This document shows positions 9,990 to 22,564 of a stretch of 64,000 nucleotides of DNA, in pieces. Both the position numbers and the translations under genes were made by a program. A model generated the notes under the pieces. It saw only the letters and a program-made list of their open reading frames with translations. It searched no databases and was not told the origin of the DNA. This stretch comes from Diorhabda sublineata (lineage: Eukaryota > Arthropoda > Insecta > Coleoptera > Chrysomelidae), in NCBI RefSeq assembly GCF_026230105.1, contig NC_079476.1, positions 12,724,709-12,788,708 of the forward strand, read 5' to 3'. Each line of letters opens with the position of its first letter. Positions within the stretch are counted from its first letter, which is position 1.

Positions 9990-12514
9990 GTGAAGTAAGA
10001 AATTATATATGCTTGTATTTCAAGGTGAGCAAAATGGTAAAATTTTGACCAAATAATTTAGAAAAAAATATTCTTAGGAAACGGTAATGGATGGAGTACA
10101 TCAACATCACTGTTAACACAGGTGACAGTGAATTATGTCTAACTTATTACGGGCAATCTTAGATCTTTAAGCTACAAATCCAAACCATATGAGTATTGAA
10201 GCTGTTCATTGAAGGAACAGTAGTTTATGGCGGTCTATAATTACCACTAATTACCACTATTGCATTTAGTAGCTGTATTCATTGAGAAGACTTATAGAAT
10301 TGTTACATTTTTCGACTTTAATTTTCAAAGTTCATAAATCGAAATAAGTATCTAGACAAAATTTAGTGAAAATATTGTTTTATATACATTTTATGTTTTT
10401 AAAAGATAGAATATTCATCATCTTTAAATAAACTAAAAAATTTTCTTTCCATTTTCCTTTCCTCAATTTTAACAGCAATTATTTCCTCAAATCGTCAGTT
10501 TGATTTTTATATGTTAGAGACAAACTGATAATTTTATTTGGATTGGGTAATCAATTTATATAATAAATATGTTATGTCCAAGGATATTTTTATTTTATAT
10601 TAATTAAAAAATGCTAGGAATGTGTAATTAAACATTTTTTACACTTACTTCTATATAGTATCTCTATTAAATTTAATTAAATATTTGCTGAATGCAAGAA
10701 TCTTTAAATTTTCTGATGCTATTTGCTTCATTTTATCAGTTTGAATGAATTGTGTACAAATGAATCTCACACTAATGGTTATCTAAATAATAGAAAAAAT
10801 AAGACAAATTTATAAGTCTCAATAGATCTGGCTCAAAAAATTAATGCTTATCCTTATACCTAGATACCTTGTGTAAAAAATTGGTTGTTGTTCCATCAAT
10901 GATTCTATTCTTCACAATATTAGTTGCCGACTATTACTAATAGTTGAGTTTTATGAAAGTCTTCAATGTAAACTTTACATCTTACTTAAAGAAATTATCA
11001 ATAATTCGTGAAGAAATGAAACTTGAACTGATTAAATATTTTCTATTGTATTGCACGTTGCTTCATAAAATTTGTCTGTAGAGATGTGTCCACTACTCAC
11101 AATTCTTGAATTTATTTATGTAAATATTACAAAAACCTTTCATTTAATAAAAAAATGGGTGAGTTTATTTTTCACATTAATCATGTTTTATGCTTTAAGT
11201 TTGCTGTTAACCATCACTATTAAAATAAGACCAAGTTGTCAGTGTAATTGATTTTTCAACTTATTCTTATATGGATGACCCCAAGAAGCATGGAAACTGT
11301 AGCAGTATCGAAAATGCCACCTATTTACTATTTACTTATTTTAATTTTGTTAATAAATTACAGTATTTTTAAAACTAATTCTGTAGTGGTTTGCTTACCT
11401 TTAATTTAATTAACTAGATTAGGTTAATTCAAATATGTCAATATATTTTGTAAACTGCTTTGAAAAGAGCCCTCAGAATCGAAGTCTGTTACCTATATTG
11501 TTAAATATTATGAGGTTCACTCGACTGCAATTTATATTTGTTCATTAAAAGTAAGTTATGGACATAATTAAGTAAGCAAATTAGTGGACACTTCTCTTTT
11601 TCTTTATCTCTCTGTATGTCCTATATCAATTTATTTGTTTTAAAAAACTCCCAAATATGAAATCCCTGCTTGATATGTGTTTTTTATTTCAGAACTTCCA
11701 GTATTCCTGGTGTAATATCTTAGATTGTAACATGTGATTAAATTCAAGAAACTGAGTGTTTTCATTCCAATCATTTTGATTAAAAAAGTATATTTATATA
11801 CTATGAATAAAAATCTTAGGTTTGAAACTGACTAGTTTATCTACTACTGATAACAAATTGAAAGTCAGTAAAAAAATTAGAAGTCAGCGTGATTAATAAT
11901 ATAAAAATTAGTAGAATTTGAAATAGTAAAACTTCTAATGAACAAGGTATTCGGTTAATATATTGAAAACACTGTGGCTTCTTGGAAGTTTTTAGTATGT
12001 ATCGGTAGATTCCAGTATGTTCAACATATTTTATCAAATTTTAGTGGAATCATAATTGCATTCATTTTTCTCAATTCTTAGGTTACCAATGATTTTCCCA
12101 AAATGTACGAACTTCAGTAATAATTTCAGTTATTTACAATTTTATTTTTTTCAGTGTAGCTTAAAACCGAATAATATTTTCACTAGAAATCCTTTACATT
12201 ATAATATGAATTTAATTTGTTCAAGTAGCAAACAATAATTTGCATTTATTTCAATTTTATAAGAAAAATAATTTGGAACCTCCTAGCCGTTCTGCTTTGA
12301 ATTCAAAGCTTGAAATAAAGCCTAAAATGGAGGATTGTTACTTGTTAAAATTGATATACTATTTATTCCGTTATCTTAATTCCTTCATTAAAGTACGCTA
12401 GTTGTTGTAAAATTTGAATTTCTTATTAGCTTATTTTTCTCCACAATTCTATTTATCTAAAGCATGGAATGTTATAAAAACTGTATCTCATATTCATTAA
12501 TATTTTTTTCTCAG
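9990..12514. other. Intron D-E remainder
   Basis: AT-rich, with no recognised gene or transposon protein. Short ORFs at 11,837-12,037 (minus) and 12,056-12,238 (plus) look like chance ORFs: they are rich in Phe/Ile/Asn/Lys and show no motif. Confidence 0.6.
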
Positions 12515-12633
12515 CATCTAGATCAATTCAAATTCAAGAAGACAATGATTTTGATATCATTACGGCATACGTTGAAGATAATAATTCATTACATACAGAG
12601 AACGAATTAAACTCGGGACCGGCATCAATTAAG
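12515..12633 (+). CDS. rg: Neurobeachin exon E, acidic linker
   Basis: A 119-base exon after a clear tttttttctcag acceptor and before an AAG-gtaagc donor. The first two bases complete an Ala codon with the G left by the preceding exon, which confirms the phase chosen there. It then reads SRSIQIQEDNDFDIITAYVE and an Asn/Glu-rich tail ending in SGPASIK. It leaves in phase 0. It is acidic and probably flexible, with no recognised domain. Confidence 0.85.
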
Positions 12634-14363
12634 GTAAGCTTATCATATTGTAATAAGCAATGATTAACAATTCTATGCACTCTGGTTTTTGTGAACATAT
12701 AAAATGGATCATAAGTATTTGATTTGCTAATGAATTTTTATCTTTACTCCATATAAAGCTGCTGATTTTAATATGAGACATTATCGATATGAATTCATTT
12801 CTCATATATGTGTATTCGTGTATTTATACACGGCAGCTACTTATCAAGTATTTTTTTTTATATAATTCCTATTGTCACTTCGAAATTTTGTTTCCAATTT
12901 AATAAATGGTAAACAAAGATCTGACTTCCTCTTCATTGAGTAAACATCCACTTTCCTAACTATACGCAACGAATATTGATATACGTATCCCATGAAGAAC
13001 GTTGTGCCGATTGACCCTTATGACGATATCGATATCTTTAATAGTATGTAACAGCAAGAAGAAAGTTATAGCCTGTAGACCAATTTTGATCTTTTTGGAT
13101 CTCCTCAGAACGTTGTAATAGTCTTCCGTTCGAAAACTGCGCACATATTTGGTTTGTGTATACGCACCAAAAGATACTTTGGAGTTATCCCCATTTCCCG
13201 CGAAACATCAACTATTTATTTCTATAGACAATAAAAGTACTAAAGGCTTTTTTTCTATATTTGTATTACTAATGTAAATATAATGTAAATATTAATCTAC
13301 AATTTTTCAAATATATAAAATAATAGTGTATTCATATCTTACATTCATATCATATCATAATTATGATATTGTTCACATATGTTATTGATTTGCAGTGACA
13401 CTTCAAAGTGGTCCATTTTCTATGATTGTGGAGGTGTGAATAATTTTTGCATTTTGAAAACCTCAGAGCTGGTCACTTATGTAATACTGTAAATCTGAAA
13501 AAAATGTAACGACAATAAAGCTGTTCTCTAGGTAAACCTCAGATAAAGCTCCGATTTTAATGAAAATGAAAATGAAAATATGTGTATGTTTTGAATGTAA
13601 TAGTAAAATTAACATTCTCATTAAATTATGCCCAAAAAAAGAATTTTATATTTTTGTTTGAGTTTTCCTATTATAGTTCAAAAATATTTAGGTATTACAT
13701 TTGGTTTTCCAACAATGATGAATTCTGACAACGCTCCACCAAAGATTGGTCAAAACTGCAATAAAGACATTTCAAAGTTTTAAAATCCAGCAAAAAATTA
13801 ATGAGAAAACTTTCAACAAGCGGCATAGCAGAAGACAACCTAGACACAAGTTAATATAATCGAAATATCTAGTTGAGCAGTTAACGAGGAGAAAGATTAA
13901 AAAATGATTGCAAAAAACTCATCACTTTTCATAAGCTAAAAGAGATAAAAATGTCGCGAATAAAACAAGATTTCCACCAAAAACTTGTTTACGATAAAAA
14001 TGATGGAAAAATTGTATTTGAAATTCATTGATGATCAAATTAACACAATTCTTTGTTTACCAATGTCTCCACAAAACATGTTCCTGCGACTTCCGAAGAA
14101 GAAAAAACTACAGTTTATTTCAGAAAGATATAAAGTAATAAATCCTCATTAGGTATGCAAAGGGGCCACACAATGACCCAACGAATATTTAAGCAACTTT
14201 CATAGTTTGGCATTGATTTCATTGTAAATTTCTTTCTTTTTATCAAGTGCAGGTAGTACCACCCGGGTTGGGGTCAATATATGGGTTTAGCCTATTGTTA
14301 TCCATTCACAAACACTGAAAATAGTGTGCCAAAGGCATGCCGGTAGGATACTCGTAAAAAGGA

Positions 14364-14596
14364 AAGCCGAATCTGAAATAGATAGTTAAAAGGTACATGT
14401 TAAACGCAAAACATAACTGTATAATTTACTACCTAAGTAATCCCTACACAATATTTCGATATAGTCACTTCAAGCCAGAAAATATACTTTTCCTAATTCT
14501 CTTCCGCAATTACTTGAAATTTTAATATTACAAACAATACTATTTCCTACACCTATGGCCGACACCGAAATTGAGCTGAACTGGACGGAATTCCCC
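14364..14596. repeat. Dispersed repeat copy 1 (partner 42,713-42,890)
   Basis: It shares with the 42.7 kb copy the blocks aagccgaatct, gttaaacgcaaaacataact, acctaagtaatccctacaca and, at its end, cctacacctatg, gacaccgaaattgag and gaactggacggaattc, in the same order and orientation. This copy has about 80 extra bases between the last two blocks. It is probably a non-autonomous DNA transposon. Confidence 0.85.
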
Positions 14597-15426
14597 ATTT
14601 TATTACTCTATACCTTTCTGAAATAGATTATAATTGCTTCCATTAAATTAGTTTATTTCTATTAGAAATTTCAGTATACCGAATTGAGATTATCATTTTT
14701 TAATTGTATCAAATATCCCACCAATTTCAGAATCAAGGTCTTGGTAATAAAATAAAACATTTCTATTGTGCGCATAGTGATGTAATATGGAAAATGTCAT
14801 AATACATCTAGTAAATTTTTTATTAAGTATCTTTCATGCTAAACAAAGAAAAATAATTATTTTTCTACTGACTGCCAATTAAAGGAACGAAATAAAAATT
14901 ATCATTAAATTCGGAGCTGTTTCTGGAGACTTGCTTATTTCATGTATGCATTGACGTGATTAAAAAGCTAATAACAACTATTAAATATTTAGTAAAAAAA
15001 TCTTTAACATTAATTATGAGAAAAATCTTGATATTATTTGTAAAATAATATTAAGTTCGTTTTATCAATTGCCCATTTTTTCTGCACAGATTGTGAAAGG
15101 TATGGTATAAACCTATATTCCACTAGCGACACTCCCATTAAAAGATAGTGGTAGATATTGGTTGAGACTATAAGTATTTTGTGAATATCTAATGGATAAT
15201 AGTAGAATTTGCGATAATTAGGATTAAGAACTGAACCCGCAATTTTAACTGATTGAAGTGACCATCTACTACTGAGTTATTCCAATTAAATGCACAAATA
15301 TTTATACGATAATTTTTAGCCAGCACTCATATTCTAGTGTTTGTAGTGTTAGATGTTTATAACTGTTAAAAGTTTTTTAGTTTTCTAGTTAGAATATCGT
15401 AATAGTAAACTGGGCGATTATAATAG

Positions 15427-15443
15427 CCTAACCTAACCTAACC
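15427..15443. repeat. Short (CCTAA)n telomere-like run
   Basis: Three full CCTAA units plus CC. This is the insect telomere repeat (TTAGG) in reverse. At 17 bases it may be chance or a relic of double-strand break repair. Confidence 0.6.
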
Positions 15444-16846
15444 AAAGAATACATGAATTTATCCAAGAAAAAAACTAACATTCACAATATCCTACTTATT
15501 TGAGAATGGGGAAACCGTTTTAAAGCAAACTTAAAATAAATTTTTAATTCTTTTTCCGTTATGGAGGGGACTGCATTAGTGCTATACTATAAAATGTAAT
15601 TGAAAATATAAATAGAAAATTCAATTCTTATCATAAAAACTACAATTCACAATTGAGATTGAACAAAATGATAAATTAATTTTTTAGGTAACACATTATA
15701 TAAAATTAACAATAACATGAAAATAGAATGGGTATACAAAACCAACTTCATCTTCAAGATATTTGAATTTCAATTCACGTGATCCTTTGTCACAAAGAAA
15801 TCAGTGATTTATAAGTTTGGCTGAAATATATACACTCAGATCCTGAATTCAGATATTTAACTATTCGAAATCAAAAATTGCATTAAAAGACAATAATTGT
15901 ACTGAAAACATGATTCATAATATATTCAAGAAAGTGAGAAACAAAATCAAAACGTTAAACACTTTTTCTTGTCATATGTACAACGACTTTCTCAATAATC
16001 ATCATAATACTTCAATAAATATGATATTAGTATAAGCAATAAAGGACACAATACATTATCGAAATAATATAGAATTGAAAACAAAAGAAATAATATCAAA
16101 TACCTTGTAATGATTGTGACGCTGTTTACATAGGTATTTATAAAATAGATTAAAAGGTCATCAATATGCTTATAAAAATTAAAACTGCATGAACAAACCA
16201 TGAAATACCAAAAATATACCAATTATAAAAATTCAAACATTCTCGAAACGATATTCAATACATGAAAAACAGAATTTTTAGAAATGGTTTACCTAAACAA
16301 TTTAGAGTTTTCTTTTATAAATTTTAATGCAGCTACGAATAAGTACTTTAATTAATGGCTACTAGAGATTTTTGAAATGTAACTACTAAGGAAAAATTTA
16401 TTTTTCTGATTAAAATAGAGTATTATTTTGATATTTATGCTGTAGGTGATCTATATATAATTTCAAGTCATATTTTGAGAAAGACTTAAATATGTCGAAA
16501 CGTCAATTTTTACTGGTTATTTTTTTCTGATTTTATATGAAAAAAATATAAAATCAAGACGATATTTTACGTTAATTATATAAAAAGATCCAAAAAGTGG
16601 AAACATCATTAATAGATATTTAGACATTATAATAGTCTAGTAAGGAAAAGAAGACAATTTCATAATTGTCTCTAAAACAATTCAACTCAAATAAAAAATA
16701 ACAATATTTGATCAAAATAACAATAACGATAAACAAAAATCTATATTCAAAAATTTTATAAATTATAATTTTTAATAAAAAATGAGACATATTCAAATTG
16801 ATATGCTTATTTTAAAATTACATTAGTACAACCGTTATTTCAATAT

Positions 16847-16993
16847 TTAGATTTCTTTGCTCAAAGCTTTAAGTGAGCTTTCTTCCATATTTTTAATGTC
16901 TTCTCGTCTATAATCATCTAAGATTTGAATGAGGAATTGTTTCTGTCCTTCATCTTTTGTAAACAAATCGTTGTACTCTTGCATTAGTTTCAT
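16847..16993 (-). CDS. Small ORF, 48 residues, unrecognised
   Basis: A compact minus-strand ORF starts with ATG at 16,993 and ends with TAA at 16,847; an in-frame TAA lies 6 bases before the ATG. It begins MKLMQEYNDLFTKDEGQKQ and ends NMEESSLKALSKEI. The composition is balanced and charged, predicts helix, and differs from the Phe/Ile/Asn/Tyr-rich chance ORFs around it. It may be a real small protein, the tail of a processed pseudogene, or a transposon fragment. No splice acceptor, canonical AATAAA signal or homologous family could be assigned by eye. It is antisense within a neurobeachin intron. Confidence 0.35.
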   Translation of the reverse strand: MKLMQEYNDLFTKDEGQKQFLIQILDDYRREDIKNMEESSLKALSKEI

Positions 16994-18207
16994 GTTTAAT
17001 TAACTTATATTGTGTATAAGCACGTGTTATTTTGTATTAAAAAAAGTTTCCCAGTGCCTTTTCATCAAAAAGAAGGTTTTTAGAGGGTGTTGCAAAAAAT
17101 TTCATATATAATCATATTCATATCTTTCAACATTTATTTTTATTAATCTACTGTTTTGGTACATTGTCAAAAAATAAAGCAGATTCTCTTGAATGAATAT
17201 AAATAAAAAGAAACTAAAAAATGTGAGAATTTATTGAAAGTTATGTTTCGAATAATGAATACTATATATACTAAACAGATATTACTTTATGTAGTTTCTT
17301 ACAAGTTAGTTTAAATAGTTGTTCTACCAGGAGCACGATTTCAAGAATATAGAGAACATGTAACTACAATTTCGGGCTCCTTAGTGTGCCAAACAGGTTG
17401 TAAATAAAAATAAATGGGGTGTATGTGTGTGTGTACGAAACCATTTATCTTGAAGAATTTATATTGTACAAACAAGCAATATATTTATCAGTAATATAGA
17501 AAAATCTTAGAATTTCTCGCTACATCTATAATGTGGAAAATACAGCAAACTTCTATGTCTGGTAATGTTCAAGTGAAATAGAAAAAACTGGTTTTAATAT
17601 TCATGTCAATATCAGGTTATATTTTAACCGAGACGTCAAAAATATAAAAAATAAGTAATTTTTAAAAATATACCTAAAATAAATATTTAAGAAAATATAT
17701 CTTTCAAATAATAAACATCTACTGATTATCTCACTTGATTTCTTCATTGTTTCGCCTCTTTCCTAGTGATTTATCTATAACTCTTTCATTAATTTAGATG
17801 TTATACTAAAATCTCTACCTTGCTAATATTGAATAATATTACCATCCTGAAGAGATCCAAAAATATTGAGATTAGTTGACGGATAATCTCCCTTCTTTAC
17901 AATCGGAACACATTAAAAATGTTAATATTGACGGAGTCGATCAACGTCTGAGGAGACGCAATTCAATGTTTGTCGAAACAAACTCGAAGCGATTATAGAA
18001 ATTATATTTATGATTATTGGTAAAAAGTATTATCTACTGAAAATTCCAGACTTTTTTAGGAATTGACTTAAATATGTAATAGTTGTGTTTGGCTATTCAT
18101 TTAACATAATCTTTCCAAATAACAAGACTAACCCACCTAAAGTAAAATTACATTATTTGTGGTATAACTAACAACGCTTTTGCTACATGCTGCTTGCATC
18201 TTAATAG

Positions 18208-18312
18208 GTAAATGCGAGGCAGCGCCCTTCTCTGACTCAAGGGTTCACTGTAAATTACTCTTTGGATGGGATTAGGCATGCTCGAGGTTGTGACAGTGCT
18301 CGTATTAAAAAG
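18208..18312 (+). CDS. rg: Neurobeachin exon F, basic linker
   Basis: A 35-codon exon, phase 0 at both ends, between a ttaatag acceptor and an AAG-gtaatg donor. It encodes VNARQRPSLTQGFTVNYSLD followed by a basic end (RHARG, ARIKK). The text is protein-like and fully open. The exon follows a 5.6 kb intron and precedes the large conserved exon G. The weak polypyrimidine tract before it leaves a little doubt about the exact acceptor. It is a symmetric exon, so it may be alternatively spliced. Confidence 0.75.
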
Positions 18313-19369
18313 GTAATGAATGCATTTTGATTAGAACTGAGTTTCGGTAGAACAATGTTTAATTGCTGATGAATGTTTGCAGTAATCAGCAATTCTCTTT
18401 GTTCTATTCAACTTATTAGCTAGTAGAAGATGTGAATTTCAGTTTTTCATGTGCTTGCTCCAATATTTACATTATCATATTGAAAATGAATTGGAGTACT
18501 CTGTACTACAGATGATTAACAATTTCATATTAATACATACCAAATGAGAGCTATTTAGTTATTTTCACCATCAACGCATTTTCATCATACTTTATCATAT
18601 TTGTAATGAATTTTCTATAAGACAATCAGTATTTCCTCAATTAACTTTTAGTTAATTTATTTAGTATCCATTATTCTCTTGTATGGCTCGATACAAATTT
18701 TTGCCCATACAATTTTTCTGTTAATTTTCTTTTAGTTTTAATTCCTAAATTCACTAGTTTGTAAGATAAACTACTTAAAATCTTCAACTATCCTATTAAT
18801 AATATAATTAAAACCCATTTGTGCGTATCTATGTTAGTATGTTGTTTTTATCACATTTTCAAGGAATATTTGATATTTATAAATGCCTCCATAACCCATC
18901 TATAAAAATACATAGTCAACTTGTCAAGATGAATTCTGAAGTATTTGATTTTTGGTACAATGGAGTTTTACTGTTATTCATAAACATGCTTTTATTATGA
19001 ACTTCTTAGTTGCATGCTCTATGAATTATTGCTTCATCCATACATTTGTATTTAGTGTTTAAAATCCATGTATATATCCACATTTGTGAATCAAAATATA
19101 TTATAAAGTGTAATGAATCACTTGAACTTAAACTGGCTTTATATATTAGATTGAAGACTCTCTACACATCGTTTCTGGAAATTTAACAACACAATATCTA
19201 TTAATGCGAATATTCCGATTTCAAACCATTTTCTTTATTAGTAGTGTTGTGCGTTCTCTTAAATACCCTTCTAAGGGAGCCAATCAGTCATTTTATTGCC
19301 TGTCAACACATTATTAGTAATTGATACATATGATAACTTCGCTTTGATATCTTTTATACCAAGTTATAG

Positions 19370-20165
19370 AACTCAAAAATTCAATAGATTTCAGACCTGT
19401 ACAATTACCCCGAATTTCAAAAACAGTATGAAGACGTACCAGAAATTCTTAAAAACAGGCTCTGTGAGTGACGAGCCGCGTTCTGGACAACAACTATCAA
19501 ATATGAAAATATGGAAACAGTGCCGTTGTCGTTAGTTGAGCAGCCGAACCAATTGCAATGCGGCTATTGGCAGAACTTCTACTATCCGATCGTTCTTTAC
19601 GACGAATGCTGAAACGTATGCACTAACGAATTTACCATCTGCGTCTCTTCCACGCACTTCAGGAGGATGATTTCGCAGTTCCAGCATTCCATTTTGTGGT
19701 CGGATGAAGCAACCTTCAAGCTGAACGGTACAGTCAATCGGCATAACTGCGTGTACTGGAATGACCAGAATCCTCACGTCTTCATTGAAGAGGACTTAAA
19801 CCGGCCTGAGGTGTGTGTGTGGGAAGGTATCCATGCGGGAGGTTTCGTGGGTCCATACTTTTTTGAGGGTCACATGACGTTGCCACACTATGCGTAATGT
19901 GTGAGGAATTACTTTAATATAGATAAGCAGATGAGGATTCGTTGAGTGGCCCGCACAGCCATGAGACCTCACACCATGTGATTTCTTCCTGTGGGACCTT
20001 TTCAACGACCGCGTTTTTATAAGAGGACCAATCACCTTTCTCGACCTCCGAACTGCAATTGAAGAAGAATTTGAAATTTTTCGAGAACAGTTTGGCATGC
20101 TTCACCGGACCTGCCTCTCCGTTGAGAAACGTAGCCGTAAATACACTCTACCAAGATAAGCATCA
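19370..20165 (+). mobile_element. Mariner-type transposon relic with internal deletion
   Basis: The plus strand holds a broken transposase of the same broad family as the 5-6 kb relic. The N-terminal part is damaged (KTGSVSDEPRSGQQ). After frameshifts, 19,667-19,897 reads ILWSDEATFKLNG (first catalytic Asp), NRHNCVYWNDQNPHVF and VGPYFFEGHMT. The segment that should carry QQDGAPPH and the second catalytic Asp is missing. The end resumes near 19,960 with LTPCDFFLWD (third Asp), LRTAIEEEFEIFRE and TCLSVEKR. The element is dead. It is GC-richer than its surroundings, which makes its borders visible. It lies in intron F-G. Confidence 0.85.
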
Positions 20166-20427
20166 ATGCACTTACAGCAACCATTTTTTGAATTCCTTTT
20201 GTAATTTCTCTTAATAAATTCTATTTAACGCTCCATTTTTTTCTCTTAATGCAAATTTCTTACCTGACTTTTGCCGACCTCTGTGTCTTGTTGTCTTAAC
20301 CCTAAGTGTGCTTATTATGAAATCATTCATGCCATCTGTGTTAAATTTGTATTACTCATCTTGAAAATTGCAAATATATTCAGAATCAATTTGTGTATGG
20401 AACTAATTGAAATATCTAACGTTTCAG

Positions 20428-21165
20428 AGTTCTGATTCTATGGAAGACATTAATTCTGTACATTCTGCTGATACCAATAACCTTGGTTCCAATTGTGAAA
20501 CTCACCTAGATGATAACGAAAAAGTGAATACTGATGAAAATTGGACCGACATAAATCTGAATGAAGAAGGGGATTCAAAAGAAGAAACTAGAAATCTGCA
20601 AAATATTTCACATTCACCTTTAGATATTGAAGGAAATATATCTTCTGAAAGAGGAGAAAAACACCATTCTGAGATTTCAGTAGTTCATATTCCAGATGGA
20701 ATCATCCAAACACCAGTTCAAATGAGACCTGATGAATTGCCTGTTAGTAATTTAGTGGATCACATATCTGTTCCTACACCATCACGAGAAGCGTCTCTAA
20801 CACAAAAATTAGAAATGGCTCTTGGTTCTGTATGCCCTTTACTGCGAGAAATAATGGTCGACTTTGCTCCTTTTCTATCGAAAACTTTAGTTGGCTCCCA
20901 CGGTCAAGAACTATTAATGGAAGGTAAAGGCTTAACTACCTTCAAAAATAGCAATTCTGTAGTAGAATTAGTTATGCTGTTATGTTCCCAAGAGTGGCAA
21001 AATTCGTTACAGAAACATGCTGGACTCGCTTTTATAGAGCTCATTAACGAAGGTAGGCTGTTGTCTCATGCTATGAAAGATCATATTGTTAGAGTTGCGA
21101 ACGAAGCTGAATTTATATTGAACAGAATGAGAGCTGACGACGTTCTTAAGCATGCAGATTTTGAG
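20428..21165 (+). CDS. rg: Neurobeachin exon G, acidic linker plus start of DUF1088
   Basis: The largest exon here: 246 codons, phase 0 to 0, acceptor acgtttcag, donor GAG-gtgagt. Roughly residues 1-115 are acidic and Ser/Asn/Glu-rich (for example HSADTNN, ENWTDINLNEEGD), as in the poorly conserved linker of the family. From about residue 120 it turns into the conserved helical block usually labelled DUF1088. Its landmarks are GQELLMEGKGL, VELVMLLCSQEWQ, KHAGLAFIELINEGRLLSHA and KDHIVRVANEAEFILNR. This block comes before the PH-BEACH module and identifies the gene as neurobeachin/LRBA rather than a more distant BEACH protein. An in-frame ATG at 20407 is intronic. Confidence 0.97.
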
Positions 21166-22062
21166 GTGAGTATTGTAAAACTTGTACAAATATTCCAAAT
21201 TATTACTACATAGTTTAATAAGAAAATTATTGAAACTTATATGGTTGGAAGTGTATTAAGATATTCTGATGATATAAAAGAAACCGAAATCTATCAATAG
21301 AAAATATAACAAATTTTTGCATTGACGATATGTTGCCGCATAAAAGGTCTTACCAATATAAAATGCAACAAAGAGACTGCATGCCATGTTTCTAAGAACA
21401 AAATCTTAAAAACCACATTAAAGAGACTGGATATTATTACCTGACATTGCAATAATGAATTAAGATATTGAGTACATTACTACAAAAAATTTATGTGGGG
21501 TAAGTTTGCTATCAATTGACAGGCACCATACAAATAATTGAAAATTTAGTTGTATCTTTATTGGATGAATAGAGTAGGTTAGCGTCATATGATTAGCAAG
21601 CAACCTTTGGTAACATCATCTGTACAGAAAAGTAATGAAATGAAGAAAAGATACAGTCATATATGTAAATTTATTTGAGATACCAGAAGTTAGCAGCCGA
21701 GAAATGAAGTGAATAATAAGATGAAGGAAATTTACTCAATGATAAACCGAAAAGGAAAATTCGTTCTTGACAAAAATACTCAGTGTATGAGGTCAATTAA
21801 ATTTACCTTACACAAAATTACGAATCAGCATTAACAAGAAAAGGCAGATGTTGGGAAATTGCTGTAAACGAATAACTAGATACCTTATTAAACAATGAAA
21901 CACTTGAAATCGTAAAGAACAAGAAGACAAGAGATCGGATAGGGTCAAAGGCTATGCTCAAAAGGAATGAGTTGAACATTATACAACCATATAAGAGCTA
22001 TTACTATCTATTCCTATCATTAATTTCCAGATTAATAAAATATTGAATTGTCTGTCTTTCAG
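21166..22062. other. Intron G-H
   Basis: An 897-base intron. It contains A-rich, stop-interrupted sequence that could be an old retroelement piece (21,700-21,960), but no motif could be named. Confidence 0.5.
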
Positions 22063-22389
22063 TCACAATCTGCTCAAACTTTACTTGACAGAAGAGAAGA
22101 AGAAAGAATGTGTGATCACTTGATAACTTCTGCCAGGCGACGTGATAATGTTACCGCCAGCAAACTTTTAGAAAAGGTCAGAAATATAATGTCTAACAAA
22201 CATGGTGCTTGGGGATATATAGAAGGGGTAGAGACCTCCACAGTACTGGAATTTTGGAAATTAGATGCTTGGGAAGATGATGCAAGACGTCGGAAGCGAT
22301 TTGTTCACAATCCTTTGGGAACTACTCATCCAGAGGCTAGTTTAAAGGCTGCAATTGAACATGGGGCCCCTGAGGATGCCATTCTACAA
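22063..22389 (+). CDS. rg: Neurobeachin exon H, DUF1088 core
   Basis: A 109-codon exon, phase 0 to 0, acceptor tctgtctttcag, donor CAA-gtaagt. It continues DUF1088 with the RREEERMCDHLI pattern, a basic RRRDNVTA helix, NKHGAWG, then EFWKLDAWEDDARRRKRFVH and NPLGTTHPEA. The FW-LD-WEDD-RRR-RFV-NP-G-THPEA pattern is diagnostic for neurobeachin-family proteins. It is followed by a very short intron of 54 bases. An ORF runs through the donor for a few codons but the splice is clear. Confidence 0.97.
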
Positions 22390-22443
22390 GTAAGTACAAT
22401 ATTATTTGTTATAGTACATAAATTTCATGATTGAATTTTTAAG
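22390..22443 (+). other. Minimal 54-base intron H-I
   Basis: gtaagt at the 5' end and tttttaag at the 3' end, 54 bases in all. It is close to the minimum intron size of insects, next to introns of up to 40 kb in the same gene. Confidence 0.92.
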
Positions 22444-22564
22444 GCTAGAGAAGAATTTCATGCACATCTTGCGGCCACTAGAAGTCAACAACAAATGCAA
22501 AATGACCTCATGGATGACAGTGAACTGATGGTTGACGACCGTGATTTAGATACAGATCTTAATG
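22444..22564 (+). CDS. rg: Neurobeachin exon I, DUF1088 to PH linker
   Basis: A 121-base exon that follows the 54-base intron (acceptor tttttaag) and ends AATG-gtaaat, leaving one base of a Gly codon (phase 1). It reads AREEFHAHLAATRSQQQMQND and then a strongly acidic run (DDSELMVDDRDLDTDLN). This acidic linker sits between DUF1088 and the PH-like domain in the family. The Gly codon is completed by the first two bases of the next exon. Confidence 0.92.

Larger units (their letters stand above)
12634..18207. other. Intron E-F
   Basis: A 5.6 kb intron. It contains the dispersed repeat at 14,364-14,596, the CCTAA run at 15,427-15,443 and the small ORF at 16,847-16,993, all listed separately. 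A GC-richer patch at about 12,950-13,210 carries an unrecognised, stop-interrupted minus-strand reading and may be another old transposon. The rest is AT-rich and featureless. Confidence 0.6.

Noticed and set aside
12956..13144. Minus-strand ORF starting MRSFRTEDYY
   Set aside because: The GC-richer patch may be a transposon piece, but neither this frame nor the others show a recognisable motif.
15992..16222. 76-codon minus-strand ORF resembling a membrane protein
   Set aside because: Composition follows the AT-rich DNA (Tyr/Phe/Ile/Leu); no supporting features.
19532..20105. Minus-strand ORFs of 63-100 codons
   Set aside because: They are antisense shadows of the plus-strand transposase relic.
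21007..21198. Minus-strand ORF within exon G
   Set aside because: Shadow of the conserved neurobeachin coding strand.
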